Below are positions 31,749 to 42,698 of a stretch of 64,000 nucleotides of DNA, one piece after another (positions within the stretch are counted from its first letter, which is position 1; each line of letters begins with the position of its first letter). The position numbers and the translations under genes are program-made. The notes below the pieces were generated by a model, which saw only the letters and a list, made by a program, of their open reading frames with translations, was not told the DNA's origin and did not search any database. The DNA comes from Hyphomicrobiales bacterium (lineage in GTDB: Bacteria; Pseudomonadota; Alphaproteobacteria; Rhizobiales; Beijerinckiaceae). The stretch is taken from NCBI GenBank assembly GCA_028290285.1, contig JAQGKD010000096.1:124001-188000 (forward strand). The letters run 5' to 3'.

Positions 31749-32359
31749 GGATACAGACGGTCCTTCTGCCACGGCCCCTCCGGCACATCGCGGCGGAACG
31801 TGACGCGATCGTGCAGGCGGAAGGGCTTGTCCTGCCAGAACTCGATCTGCACCGGCCGGACGCGATAACCGTTCCAATAGGGAGGGCGGGGCACCTCGCC
31901 GAGGCCGAAACGCGCCGCCTCGCGCGCCACCGCCTTTTCAAGCGCGAACCGGCTTTCGAGCGGGCGCGACTGGCGGCTTGCCCAGGCCCCGATCCGGCTG
32001 TCGCGTGGGCGGCTGGCGAAATAGGCGTCCGCCTCGGCTGCGGTCACCAGTTCGACGGGGCCGCGGACACGCACCTGGCGTCTGAGCGACTTCCAGTGAA
32101 ATACGAGCGCCGCCTTGAAGTTTTGCGTGAGCTCGACGCCCTTGGCGCTTTCGCTGTTCGTGTAGAAGACGAAGCCGGTCGGCTCCACGCCCTTCAGGAG
32201 AACCATGCGGGCGTCTGGCAGGCCGGTCTCGTCGACCGTGGCGAGCGTCATGGCGTCGGGGTCGTTGACCTCGCGCTCACGAGCCTCGGCGAACCATTGT
32301 TCGAAAAGAGCAAAGGGCTCGCCAGCTTCGGTAAAGTCACTGGGTGTTAACTGGTTCAA
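31745..32359 (-). CDS. pdxH: pyridoxamine 5'-phosphate oxidase
   Basis: FMN enzyme forming pyridoxal 5'-phosphate from pyridoxine or pyridoxamine phosphate. 204 residues. Typical stretches are [37 protein letters not shown] and the C-terminal [17 protein letters not shown] ending RLYP. The start is a TTG at 32359. It heads a coupled three-gene run and is divergent from a lipoprotein gene. Confidence 0.94.
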   Translation of the reverse strand: MNQLTPSDFTEAGEPFALFEQWFAEAREREVNDPDAMTLATVDETGLPDARMVLLKGVEPTGFVFYTNSESAKGVELTQNFKAALVFHWKSLRRQVRVRGPVELVTAAEADAYFASRPRDSRIGAWASRQSRPLESRFALEKAVAREAARFGLGEVPRPPYWNGYRVRPVQIEFWQDKPFRLHDRVTFRRDVPEGPWQKDRLYP

Positions 32360-32465
32360 TGGTTACCTAGCCTCAGTTGTTTTCCGGTCACAGTCTGAAT
32401 GGGCGTGCGTCGTGTATCTCTCCCTTCACCCTAACATATCAGGTGGTGTCATTTCGACGTCGAGC

Positions 32466-32885
32466 ATGGCACTTCTCCGTTTCGGCACAGCTTTCGTCGT
32501 GGCCTCGTGCCTCGCGGGCTGCGCGACGGTCTTCCCGTTGCCCGCCTTCATCGACCGGGAGGACGTGACGGGTTCGATCGCGAAGCCCGTTTCGCCGCTC
32601 TCGAAGAAGCTGGATGCCGAGGATTGGCGCCGCGCCATCGCCGCGCTCGGCGTGGCGCTGGATCCCCAGGGCAACGGCAAGACGGTGGCCTGGGACAATC
32701 CACAATCGGGCCTGAAGGGCTCCTTCGTGCCCGTTGGCGATGCTTATCCGCGCGAAGACCGCATCTGCCGGGCATTCCTGGCCGAGGTCGGCGCCCAGGG
32801 AGTGGACTCGAAACAGGGAACCGGCTGTCGCGACAAAGCTGGCGAATGGTCGGTCAGCAACGTCAAGCCGTGGAAACGAACATGA
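32466..32885 (+). CDS. small lipoprotein of the RT0821/17-kDa surface antigen type
   Basis: 139 residues. A lipoprotein signal with lipobox LAGC (Cys19) precedes a globular domain with WRRAIAALGVALDPQGNGKT, VAWDNPQSGLKGSF, ICRAFLAEV and a second Cys near the end (GTGCRDKAGEW). This resembles small surface-antigen-like lipoproteins common in alphaproteobacteria. The ATG at 32466 has no strong ribosome-binding site; the frame is open further upstream over pdxH, but that part lacks family features. Confidence 0.75.
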   Translation: MALLRFGTAFVVASCLAGCATVFPLPAFIDREDVTGSIAKPVSPLSKKLDAEDWRRAIAALGVALDPQGNGKTVAWDNPQSGLKGSFVPVGDAYPREDRICRAFLAEVGAQGVDSKQGTGCRDKAGEWSVSNVKPWKRT

Positions 32886-32978
32886 CCTGACGCCTTGCGT
32901 CCGGGAAGGCAAAACCCACATAGAGGGTGAGACATAGCGCCCGCGCCAAAGAGGGCGGGCGGCAAACTGGGCTCATTC

Positions 32979-33947
32979 ATGCGCGATCCATATACCATCC
33001 TCGGGGTGAGCAAGTCGGCCAGCGCCGACGAGATCAAGAAGGCGTTCCGCAAGCTCGCCAAGAAATATCACCCCGACCAGAACAAGAACGATCCGAAGGC
33101 CCAGGAGAAGTTCTCCGAGGCGAGCGCGGCCAACGAGATTCTCAGCGACGAGAAGAAGCGCGGCCAGTTCGATCGCGGTGAGATCGACGCCGAAGGCAAG
33201 CCCAAGGGGCCTACCTTCGAAGGCTTCGGCGGCGGCGGTCCCGGCGGCTTCCGCCGTCAGGGCGGTCCCACCGGCTTCGAGCACTTTGAATTCGACCTCG
33301 GCGGCCAGCGCGCAGGCGCGGGCGGCGGTCGGGCAGGGGGCTTCGATGCCGGCGACATCTTCTCCGACCTGTTCGGCGGCGGCGCTCGCGGCGCGAGATC
33401 CCGTGCACCCCAGCGGGGACAGGACGTAGCCGAGACAGTCACCATATCGCTGAACGATGCCGCGCGTGGCGCGAGCGCCCGTGTAGCCTTGCCGACGGGC
33501 AAGACGCTGGACATCGCCATTCCCGCGGGGATGGAAGATGGCAAGCAGATCCGCCTCAAGGGGCAGGGCCAGCCCGGGCAGGGCGGCGGTCCCGCTGGCG
33601 ATGCCATGATCACGGTGAAGATTGCGAAGCACCCGTTCTTCCGGGTGGAAGGTCGCGACGTGAGGCTCGATCTGCCGCTCACGCTTTATGAGGCGGTGCT
33701 CGGCGGCAAGGTCGAGGTCCCCACTCTGTCTGGCAAGGTCGAAATGTCGGTTCCGCCGGGCACCAACGGCGGCAAGACGTTGCGTCTGCGCGGCAAGGGC
33801 CTGCCCGCCGGAGACGGCAAGGCGGCGGGCGATCTGCTGGTGACGCTTCGGGTCATGCTTCCCGACGGACCGGCACCCGACCTCGAAGACCTCATGCGCG
33901 TATGGCAGGCCGAGCGTCCTTACGATCCACGCAAGGATCTGGCCTGA
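32979..33947 (+). CDS. DnaJ/CbpA-type co-chaperone
   Basis: 322 residues. An N-terminal J domain ([20 protein letters not shown], then [11 protein letters not shown] with the HPD motif) is followed by a Gly-rich region (about 75-145) and a DnaJ C-terminal substrate-binding domain ([30 protein letters not shown]). It lacks the zinc-finger Cys repeats, so it is of CbpA rather than canonical DnaJ type. Its stop directly abuts that of the anti-sigma gene on the other strand. Confidence 0.93.
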   Translation: MRDPYTILGVSKSASADEIKKAFRKLAKKYHPDQNKNDPKAQEKFSEASAANEILSDEKKRGQFDRGEIDAEGKPKGPTFEGFGGGGPGGFRRQGGPTGFEHFEFDLGGQRAGAGGGRAGGFDAGDIFSDLFGGGARGARSRAPQRGQDVAETVTISLNDAARGASARVALPTGKTLDIAIPAGMEDGKQIRLKGQGQPGQGGGPAGDAMITVKIAKHPFFRVEGRDVRLDLPLTLYEAVLGGKVEVPTLSGKVEMSVPPGTNGGKTLRLRGKGLPAGDGKAAGDLLVTLRVMLPDGPAPDLEDLMRVWQAERPYDPRKDLA

Positions 33948-34859
33948 TCACTCGCGCCCTGCGCGGGCGGCTCCAAGCCTCTCGCGCAGCGTGAGGGCAT
34001 GATCCACCAGCCGGTCCCGGCTGGCACCGGTCAGGCCATAGGCCACTCCGCTCGCGACGAACCAGACGGCGACACGCCCCGCGCTCTCGCGTGTCAGAAA
34101 CCCGGTCGTGTCCGCGCCGGCGGTTCGCCCCACGAGCACGCCGGTCCGTCCGCCCGAATCGCCATCGTAAAGCACGAAACCCGCAAGCCCGACCTCGCCA
34201 GGAGTCAACCGCACCCCGGCCGGCTTCAGGGACGGCTCGAAGTCAGGCAGCCTGACACGGGTCTGAAGGCGCTCCGATAGAAAGAGCGAAATCTCCAGCG
34301 CATCATGGCTCGCCAGGTCGAGCTGCGGGGAATTGCCCCGGCCGAAGGCAGCCTCTGCTTCGAGCGCGCGCCGTGCGAAGCTCTGGCTGGACGGGGGCAG
34401 CGCCGTCGCCGCGATCGGGATGGGCGAAGGTACGGCACGATGCATCACGCCGATGGCGGTCGCAGCAGCGAGCGTCGTGAGCCCCCCGCACAGGAAAGCC
34501 AGGACGGTGAAGCCGATTGTGCGACGCTGCTGGTCCGTCCTGCCGAGCCCGATGCGCGACACCTGACTGAGCGGTGCGATGGCGGGCTCCGCCGGTGCGA
34601 GCGGAACGGTGCGCAGAGTTGACTGGGCCTTTGGCCCGGCAATGGCGAGCGCCAGGGCCTGGGGCACGGCCTCGTGCGCGATGCGCGAGAAGGCCGCGCG
34701 AAGAATATCGTTCTGCCGCCGCCAGCTCTCGACCCGCGCCGCCGCCTCCGGCTGGTCCGTGAGCCAGCTTTCGACCTGGGCACGCCTCTCGGGCAGCAAT
34801 TCCCCATCGACCAGCGCGTTGAGCTCGGCATCGTTGATGGTCCGCTCCGGGCTTTTCAT
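33948..34859 (-). CDS. anti-sigma factor (zinc-less, single-pass membrane)
   Basis: 303 residues. N-terminal cytoplasmic part with DAELNALVDGELLPERRAQ and VESWLTDQPEAAARVESWRR, a typical anti-sigma helical region; one membrane helix at about 114-137 (TIGFTVLAFLCGGLTTLAAA); then a periplasmic domain with LVGRTAGADTTGFLTRESAG. The HxxxCxxC zinc motif is absent. It follows a sigma-factor gene by 22 bp and is presumably its regulator. Confidence 0.85.
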   Translation of the reverse strand: MKSPERTINDAELNALVDGELLPERRAQVESWLTDQPEAAARVESWRRQNDILRAAFSRIAHEAVPQALALAIAGPKAQSTLRTVPLAPAEPAIAPLSQVSRIGLGRTDQQRRTIGFTVLAFLCGGLTTLAAATAIGVMHRAVPSPIPIAATALPPSSQSFARRALEAEAAFGRGNSPQLDLASHDALEISLFLSERLQTRVRLPDFEPSLKPAGVRLTPGEVGLAGFVLYDGDSGGRTGVLVGRTAGADTTGFLTRESAGRVAVWFVASGVAYGLTGASRDRLVDHALTLRERLGAARAGRE

Positions 34860-34881
34860 CGCGCGAGCCCTCGCACGGCAC

Positions 34882-35385
34882 TCATTTGACGAGCCGCAGA
34901 TGGGTGGGGTGCCGCAGGTTGCGGCGCGTCTCGAAGGGCAGGGCAACGTCGAGATGCTGCCCCAGCACATGCCGCGCGCGGGCGATCCGACAGACGAGAG
35001 CAGCCCGCGAAATGCCGAGGATTTCCCCCGCCTGCCCATAGGAAAAACCCTCGAGAGCCACGAGCAGCAGCACCTCGCGATCCTCCAGCGAAAGCTCGAG
35101 AAGGGATTGTGTCAGGCCCTGCGAGCGCGCCTGCGGAGCCGGAGCGGCGGAAGCGGGAGCGTGGGTACGCAGCCGGGCGTGGTTCAGGTTGATAAATGTC
35201 GTGTAGAGCCAGAGGCGCAGGCCTTCCGGGGATGGCTGCGGCCCGGCGCGAAGGGCCGCCACAACCGCGCGCTGGACGAGTTCATCCGCAACGTCGCCTG
35301 CACGCGCCTCGTCGCGCAGCACGAGTGCATGAGCGAAGCGGCGCAAAGCCGGGATCAGTCTCGCGATATCCTCTCGATGACCCAC
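34882..35385 (-). CDS. ECF-type RNA polymerase sigma factor
   Basis: 167 residues. Region 2 is recognisable from LIPALRRFAHALVLRDEARA and VADELVQRAVVAAL; region 4 from LELSLEDREVLLLVALEGFS, GQAGEILGISRAALVCRIARA. GTG start. The gene is shorter than many ECF factors and the linker is Pro/Ala-rich. It forms a two-gene unit with the adjacent anti-sigma factor; no obvious auxiliary gene is present. Confidence 0.87.
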   Translation of the reverse strand: MGHREDIARLIPALRRFAHALVLRDEARAGDVADELVQRAVVAALRAGPQPSPEGLRLWLYTTFINLNHARLRTHAPASAAPAPQARSQGLTQSLLELSLEDREVLLLVALEGFSYGQAGEILGISRAALVCRIARARHVLGQHLDVALPFETRRNLRHPTHLRLVK

Positions 35386-35627
35386 GCGCGCGCCCTCGCA
35401 CTGCTTCTTGTTGGCTTGTATCTAATTTAGAGCGTTCCTAGTGGCTTGCCTATGGGCTTGCCGCATCGGCCGGCCGATTTCGACGAACTGCCTGAGGATG
35501 GAGGCTCCCATACCCCGGTCCTTCGCTTGCCTTCCCGCCACGTGTCGCTTAAACGCGGGGAAGGATCGCGGGACGCGGGGCATTGCTCGGTTGCAGCCTG
35601 CTCGCTCTCCAGTTTGTCGGGACCAGC

Positions 35628-36476
35628 ATGACCAAGCCAGTCGAAAAGTCGGACGGTCCGAAGCCCACGGGCATCCTCACGGGCAAGCGCGGCCTCGTCA
35701 TGGGCGTCGCCAACAACAGGTCGATTGCCTGGGGCATTGCAAGGGCGGCCCATCTGGCCGGAGCGGAACTCGCCTTCACCTACCAGGGTGACGCCCTCGA
35801 AAAGCGCGTGCGCCCTCTGGCAGCCGAACTCGGCGCCCATGTGGTCGGCCATTGCGACGTGACCGATGCTGCCTCCATCGACGCCGTCTTCGGCGAGGTC
35901 GAGCGTATCTGGGGCAATATCGACTTCGTCGTCCATTGCATCGCTTTTTCGGATAAGGATGAGCTGACGGGCCGTTATGTCGAGACGAGCGAGGCCAATT
36001 TCACCAAGTCGCTGCTGATCTCCTGCTATTCCTTCACGGCTGTCGCCCAGCGCGCCGAGAAGATGATGAGCAAGGGTGGATCGCTGCTGACGCTGACCTA
36101 TTACGGCGCCGAAAAGTGGATGCCCCATTATAACGTGATGGGCGTCGCCAAGGCCGCGCTGGAGGCGAGTGTCCGCTACCTCGCCGCCGACCTCGGCGAG
36201 AAGAATATCCGCGTCAACGCCATCTCCGCCGGCCCGATCAAGACGCTCGCGGCCTCGGGCATCGGCGACTTCCGCTACATCCTGAAGTGGAACGAATACA
36301 ACGCGCCGCTGCGCCGCACCGTCACGATCGAGGAAGTCGGCGAGACCGCGGCCTTCCTCGTCTCCGACATGGCGCGCGGCATGACCGGCGAGATCCTGCA
36401 TGTCGACGCGGGCTATCATGTCGTGGGCATGAAGAACCCGTCCGCGCCCGATATTACGGTCGCCAGCAAGGAATGA
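35628..36476 (+). CDS. fabI: enoyl-[acyl-carrier-protein] reductase (NADH)
   Basis: Final reductive step in each round of fatty acid elongation. 282 residues from the ATG at 35628; a TTG at 35583 is less likely. FabI signatures are GKRGLVMGVANNRSIAWGIA at the N-terminus, the catalytic YNVMGVAKAALE (Tyr...Lys) near residue 167, and the C-terminal GEILHVDAGYHVVGMKN. It is followed 58 bp later by a histidine phosphatase. Confidence 0.95.
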   Translation: MTKPVEKSDGPKPTGILTGKRGLVMGVANNRSIAWGIARAAHLAGAELAFTYQGDALEKRVRPLAAELGAHVVGHCDVTDAASIDAVFGEVERIWGNIDFVVHCIAFSDKDELTGRYVETSEANFTKSLLISCYSFTAVAQRAEKMMSKGGSLLTLTYYGAEKWMPHYNVMGVAKAALEASVRYLAADLGEKNIRVNAISAGPIKTLAASGIGDFRYILKWNEYNAPLRRTVTIEEVGETAAFLVSDMARGMTGEILHVDAGYHVVGMKNPSAPDITVASKE

Positions 36477-36534
36477 CGCCCCGCGACATGGCCAGTTCCG
36501 TGTGCGAGGCACGTCTGAAACGCGCACTGCCGCC

Positions 36535-37140
36535 ATGATCTTCGAGCTTCGCCACCGCCTGATCTTCCTGCGCCACGGCGAGACCGACTGGAACGCCGAG
36601 GGCCGCCTGCAGGGCGGTCGCGACATTCCCCTGAACGAGAAGGGACTCGCCCAGGCCGAGGCGGCGGGGCGAGTCGTCGGCCGCATACTGGGCCGGGACA
36701 GGGCTCGCCTTGAGGCCTTCGATTACGTCGCTTCGCCGCTCGGCCGCGCGCGCCGCACCATGGAGCTGGCGCGCGGGGCTTTGGGACTGGACCCCTTCGC
36801 CTACCGGCTTGACGAGCGCTTGCGTGAATTGTCCTTCGGACGCTGGGAGGGCATGACCTGGCCAGAGGTGCAGGTCGACGACCCCGGGGCTGCGGCGCGG
36901 CGGGATGCCGACAAATGGTCCCTTGTCCCGCCCGGCGGAGAAAGCTACGCCATGCTCTGCGAGCGCATCCGGCCTTGGCTCGAAACGATCGAATGCGATA
37001 CGGTCGCGGTCGCCCATGGTGGAGTGGCGCGCTGCCTCCTGCACCTGTTGGCGGGTGCGGCTACGGAACGTGCGCCTAAGTCCGACATTTGGCAGGGGCG
37101 CGTTCTCGTCTTCGACGCGGGGCGTTACCGCTGGATATGA
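36535..37140 (+). CDS. histidine phosphatase family protein
   Basis: About 201 residues. The active-site loop LRHGETDWNAEGRLQGG near residue 12 carries the catalytic His; the second His lies in VAVAHGGVARCLL. FDYVASPLGRARRTMELAR is also typical. It resembles phosphoglycerate-mutase-like phosphatases of broad or unknown specificity. The ATG at 36535 matches the family start; an upstream ATG at 36502 is not favoured. Confidence 0.9.
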   Translation: MIFELRHRLIFLRHGETDWNAEGRLQGGRDIPLNEKGLAQAEAAGRVVGRILGRDRARLEAFDYVASPLGRARRTMELARGALGLDPFAYRLDERLRELSFGRWEGMTWPEVQVDDPGAAARRDADKWSLVPPGGESYAMLCERIRPWLETIECDTVAVAHGGVARCLLHLLAGAATERAPKSDIWQGRVLVFDAGRYRWI

Positions 37141-37141
37141 G

Positions 37142-37170
37142 TTGACGCAAAGGAAGGCGGGGGCCCTATT
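37142..37170 (+). promoter_or_regulatory. candidate sigma70 promoter upstream of the Pls-like gene
   Basis: TTGACG at 37142-37147 and CCTATT at 37165-37170 are separated by 17 bp. It would start transcription about 145 bp before the synthetase gene. The -10 is weak, and the assignment rests on the good -35 and ideal spacing. Confidence 0.3.
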
Positions 37171-37322
37171 CACGCCGGGTTCATCGCCCATGCCGGATAA
37201 GATAACGTGCTGAGTCTCGTATCAGAGAATCGGCGAAGAGGCTTGGCGGACGCCGGTCTCCGGGGTGTTTTTGAGAGGGAGGGGGAGTCCGCCTGATCTG
37301 AGTTTCCGAAAAAGGCTGCGTC

Positions 37323-40300
37323 ATGCGCGACGCCTGGCGCGGTGGTTGCTTCACGATCCCTTCAGCAAGGGAACGCGGCATCGGACCGGCCCGGAAAAAT
37401 ACAAAGTCAGGCAGCCGGCCCAATATGATGACCCAGACAGAGACAGACCTTCTCACACGCCATCCCGACGCGCCCCCTGCCGAGGCCGCTCCCGCCGTCC
37501 TGCATGGACTGCTGCGCCCGGACCTGCTGCGCGACGAACTGCTGGCGGAGATCTTCGCCGCGACCGTCGCCGCATTCCCGCAGGCGCCCTGTCACATCGT
37601 GGACGGCCAAACGCAAACTTACGCCGACGTCGACAGGCAGGCGCTCGATCTCGCGCGCGGTCTTCTGCGTCGCGGCATCCGGCCCGGCGATGTCGTGGGA
37701 CTGTGGATGCCGCGCGGCGGCGACCTTTTGGTCGCGCAGATCGCCATCGCCAAGACAGGCGCCGCCTGGCTCCCCTTCGATGCGGATGCGCCGCCCGAGC
37801 GCATCGCCGTGTGCCTTGAAGACGCGAGCGCAAAGGGCTTGTTCGCGTCACCGGCAAAGGTCGGCGATGTCGCGCAGGACATGCCCTGTCCGGTCTTTAC
37901 GACCGCCGATCTCACCGATCGCGGCGACGCGAGCCCGGTCGACGCGCGCGCGCTGGGCGCGCGGCCCGACCAGCCGGCCTATATGATCTACACGTCGGGC
38001 TCGACGGGCACGCCCAAGGGCATTGTCATCACCGGCCGCAACATCTGCCACTACCTGCGCTCGGCCAACGTGGTCTATGGCCTTGTCGCATCGGACGTCG
38101 TGTTCCAGGGCGCTTCCGTCGCCTTCGACCTGTCGATGGAAGAGATCTGGGTTCCCTATCTCGTCGGCGCCAGCCTCTTCGTCGCCACGCCCAAGATCAT
38201 GGGCGAGACGGACAACCTGCCCGAGGTGATGGACACGGCCGGCATCACGGTGCTCGACACCGTGCCGACCCTGCTCGCCATGCTGCCGCGCGACATCGCC
38301 TCGCTTCGTATCATCATCCTGGGCGGCGAAGCCTGTCCGCCGAGTGTCGCGGCGCGCTGGTGCCGCCCCGGACGCACGATCTTCAACAGCTATGGCCCGA
38401 CAGAGGCGACGGTGGTTGCGACCATCAGCGAAGTGAAGCCCGGTGAGCCGGTCACCATCGGCGGCCCCATCCCCAACTACACCTGCTATGTTGCCGATGA
38501 CGCGCTCAACCTGCTCGGGCGGGGCATCGAGGGGGAGCTGCTGATCGGCGGCCCCGGCGTGGCGCGCGGCTACCTCAACCGCGCCAGCATGACGTCCGAG
38601 AAATTCATCGCCAATCCCTTCGACGCCAATGGTGTCGATCCGATTCTCTATCGCTCGGGCGACGCCGTCGTGATCGACGCGCACGGCGATATCCTGTTTC
38701 GCGGACGCATCGACGATCAGGTGAAGATCCGTGGCTTCCGCGTCGAGCTCGGCGAGATCGAGGCCAAGCTCACGGAAATTCCGGGCATTGCCCACGCCGC
38801 GGTCGTGTTGCGCACCGATGCGGGAATCGACCAGCTGGTAGCTTTTCTTGTCGCAGACAAGGCGGCGGAAACGGCCATCGACGCCCGCACGCTCCGCGCC
38901 CTGCTGCGCGAGCGGCTGCCCGCCTATATGGTGCCGGCGCGCTACGAGGCCATCGACGAGTTGCCCCGCCTGTCGTCGGGCAAGATCAACCGCAACCAGC
39001 TGAAGCGCGCCGAGCTGACCGAGCAGGTCGGCGCCGCCGAGGAACAGGAAGAGCCGCGCACCCGGACGGAGGCTCTGCTCCTGGAAGCCGCGAAGAGCGT
39101 GCTGCCGCCCCAGGCCATCCCCTTCGACGCCGACTTCTTCACCGACCTCGGCGGTCATTCGCTGCTCGCCGCGCGCTTCGTCTCCATCGTGCGCCAGACG
39201 CACGGGCTTGCGGGCATCACGCTGCAGGACGTCTATGCGACGCGCAATCTGCGCGCCATGGGCGAGATGCTGGACACCAAATTCGCGCATGTCGCGGCAC
39301 AGCGCGATCTGTCCTTCGAGCCGCCGCCGTGGCGTCGCCGCTTCCTGTGCGGACTGGCGCAGGGCATCGTCATGCCCTTCATCCTCGCGTTGATGACGGC
39401 CCAATGGCTCGGTGTTTTCGTCAGCTACATGCTGCTGACGAGCGCGGAAGCGGGCTTGCTGAATGAGATTTTCTCGCTGCTGGGCGTCTATGTCTGCATC
39501 AACCTCGCCACGCTGGCTGTCGCCATCGGCGGCAAATGGGCGCTCATCGGGCGCACCAAGCCGGGGCGCTATCCTCTGTGGGGCGTCTACTATTTCCGCT
39601 GGTGGCTCGCCCAGCGCCTGATCGGCCTGACGCATCTGAAGTGGTTTCAGGGCTCGCCCGTGATGCGCGTCTTCCTGCGCGCGCTCGGCGCCAAGGTGGG
39701 TGACGATGCGATCATCGGCGAAATCGAATCCGGCGCCATCGATCTCATTTCCTTCGGCACGGCTTGCTGCATCGGCGGCAAGGTCGAGCTGGGCAATGCG
39801 CGCGTCGTCGGCAACGAGTTGATCATCGACCACATCTTCATCGGCGACGACGCTTATATCGGTACGTCCTGCATCATCGAGGGCGATACGATCATCGGCA
39901 ATAACGCCGAGCTGAAGGATCTGACGTCGCTGCCCGAAGGCTCGCGCGTCGGTGATGGCGAGATCTGGGACGGCTCGCCCGGCCGCAAGGTCGGCATGAT
40001 CGATCTCGCGGAGCAGGACGCATTTCCCCAGGCATCCGCCATACATCGTGCTTTCCAGACTTTCTGCTACACGGTCATGCTGCTGGCCATCCCGCCTATC
40101 GGCCTGCTACCGATTTTCCCGGCCTTCTGGGTGTTCGACCTGGTCGACGAGTGGATCGGCGTGGCCGATCTCGACCGCACGCTCTACATGCTGTCGATCC
40201 CGATCCTTGCCTGGCCGACGGCCTTCGCCATGGTTCTGGTGACGGTCGGCTTTATCGTCGTCATCCGCTGGGCAATCCTGCCGCGCGTGCGGGAGGGGTC

Positions 40301-41498
40301 GTACTCCGTCCATTCCTGGTTCTACTTCCGCAAGTGGACGGTGGCGCTGGCGACCGAGATCACGCTGGAGACGCTGAGTTCGCTTTTCGCCACGATCTAC
40401 ATGCGCGCCTGGTATCGCATGATGGGAGCGAAGATCGGCAAGGGCGCCGAAATCTCCACCAATCTGGCGGGCCGCTACGATCTCGTCGACATCGGCGAGA
40501 AGAACTTCATCGCCGACGAAGTGGTGCTCGGTGACGAAGACATTCGTCGCGGCTGGATGCACCTGAAGATGGTTCGGACCGGCGCCCATGTGTTCGTGGG
40601 CAACGATGCCGTCGTCCCGCCCGGCAGCGACATCCCGCGCGGCGCGCTGATAGGCATCAAGTCGAAGCCGCCGGCCAATTCCGAAATGAGCGAGAACGAT
40701 ACCTGGTTCGGCTCGCCCCCGATCAAGCTGCCGGTGCGCCAGAAATTCGACGCGCTCGGCGCCAACTGGACCTACGAACCGCCGTGGTGGAAGACGTTTG
40801 CACGCGCCATCTTCGAGGCCGTGCATATTTCGCTGCCGACCATGCTCTTCATCACCTTCGGCACCTGGGCGGTCGAGATCTTCGGCCCGTCGTTGCTGGC
40901 GGGACAGTGGACCAAGCTGTTCTTCCTCTTCGTGGCAGCATCAGTCACGATCTCGGTCGGCGTGATGCTGGTCGTGGTCGTGATCAAGTGGCTCACGATG
41001 GGGCGTTATGAGCCCATCGTGAAACCCATGTGGTCGTGGTGGGCGATGCGCACCGAGGCCGTGGCCGTGATGTACTGGGGCCTTGCCGGCAAGGTGCTGC
41101 TCGAGCATCTGCGCGGCACGCCGTTCCTGCCCTGGACGCTGCGCCTGTTCGGCACGCACATCGGCAAGGGCGTGTACATGAACATGACGGACATCACGGA
41201 ATTCGATTGCGTGACGATCGGGGATTTCGTGTCGCTCAACGGTCTCTCGGCGCTTCAGACGCATCTTTATGAAGACCGCGTGATGAAGGTCGGGCGCGTT
41301 CATGTCGCCAATGGCGTGACGGTGGGATCGGGCTCTACCGTGCTCTACGACACGCATATCGGCGCCTTCGCACGCCTCGGGCCGCTTACCGTGGTCATGA
41401 AGGGTGAGCATATCCCCGCCCACACCGAATGGATCGGCGCGCCCGCCGAACCGGCCATGGCCTCGGCCGAGACGATCAAGGGGGCGGCGGCGGCCTGA
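37323..41498 (+). CDS. Pls/PosA-type membrane nonribosomal peptide synthetase
   Basis: 1391 residues. An adenylation domain (about 60-580) shows MIYTSGSTGTPKGI, FNSYGPTEATV, YRSGDAVVIDAHGD, then IDDQVKIRGFRVELGEIE and the catalytic Lys554 in SSGKINRN. A carrier domain follows with phosphopantetheine Ser613 in DLGGHSLLAARF. The remaining 700 residues hold about six membrane helices alternating with soluble parts containing hexapeptide-like repeats (IGDDAYIGTSCIIEGDTIIG), the layout of the TIGR02353 terminal domain in epsilon-poly-lysine synthetase. There is no condensation or thioesterase domain. An AAGG lies 7 bp before the ATG at 37323; ATGs at 37425 and 37428 are alternatives. The product is unknown. 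Confidence 0.88.
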   Translation: MRDAWRGGCFTIPSARERGIGPARKNTKSGSRPNMMTQTETDLLTRHPDAPPAEAAPAVLHGLLRPDLLRDELLAEIFAATVAAFPQAPCHIVDGQTQTYADVDRQALDLARGLLRRGIRPGDVVGLWMPRGGDLLVAQIAIAKTGAAWLPFDADAPPERIAVCLEDASAKGLFASPAKVGDVAQDMPCPVFTTADLTDRGDASPVDARALGARPDQPAYMIYTSGSTGTPKGIVITGRNICHYLRSANVVYGLVASDVVFQGASVAFDLSMEEIWVPYLVGASLFVATPKIMGETDNLPEVMDTAGITVLDTVPTLLAMLPRDIASLRIIILGGEACPPSVAARWCRPGRTIFNSYGPTEATVVATISEVKPGEPVTIGGPIPNYTCYVADDALNLLGRGIEGELLIGGPGVARGYLNRASMTSEKFIANPFDANGVDPILYRSGDAVVIDAHGDILFRGRIDDQVKIRGFRVELGEIEAKLTEIPGIAHAAVVLRTDAGIDQLVAFLVADKAAETAIDARTLRALLRERLPAYMVPARYEAIDELPRLSSGKINRNQLKRAELTEQVGAAEEQEEPRTRTEALLLEAAKSVLPPQAIPFDADFFTDLGGHSLLAARFVSIVRQTHGLAGITLQDVYATRNLRAMGEMLDTKFAHVAAQRDLSFEPPPWRRRFLCGLAQGIVMPFILALMTAQWLGVFVSYMLLTSAEAGLLNEIFSLLGVYVCINLATLAVAIGGKWALIGRTKPGRYPLWGVYYFRWWLAQRLIGLTHLKWFQGSPVMRVFLRALGAKVGDDAIIGEIESGAIDLISFGTACCIGGKVELGNARVVGNELIIDHIFIGDDAYIGTSCIIEGDTIIGNNAELKDLTSLPEGSRVGDGEIWDGSPGRKVGMIDLAEQDAFPQASAIHRAFQTFCYTVMLLAIPPIGLLPIFPAFWVFDLVDEWIGVADLDRTLYMLSIPILAWPTAFAMVLVTVGFIVVIRWAILPRVREGSYSVHSWFYFRKWTVALATEITLETLSSLFATIYMRAWYRMMGAKIGKGAEISTNLAGRYDLVDIGEKNFIADEVVLGDEDIRRGWMHLKMVRTGAHVFVGNDAVVPPGSDIPRGALIGIKSKPPANSEMSENDTWFGSPPIKLPVRQKFDALGANWTYEPPWWKTFARAIFEAVHISLPTMLFITFGTWAVEIFGPSLLAGQWTKLFFLFVAASVTISVGVMLVVVVIKWLTMGRYEPIVKPMWSWWAMRTEAVAVMYWGLAGKVLLEHLRGTPFLPWTLRLFGTHIGKGVYMNMTDITEFDCVTIGDFVSLNGLSALQTHLYEDRVMKVGRVHVANGVTVGSGSTVLYDTHIGAFARLGPLTVVMKGEHIPAHTEWIGAPAEPAMASAETIKGAAAA

Positions 41499-41585
41499 CG
41501 TCGCAGCTGCCATTTGACCGCACGTGGCGGGGCTCCTAGAAAACGGATCGCATCCCGCGCCCGCGAGCCCCGAGTTCCGTAGACC

Positions 41586-42698
<1,113 letters not shown>

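Noticed and set aside
37848-40046. 732-codon open frame antisense to the Pls-like gene
   Set aside because: High GC and third-position bias create long antisense frames; the plus-strand frame has clear A and PCP motifs, and the antisense translation has none.
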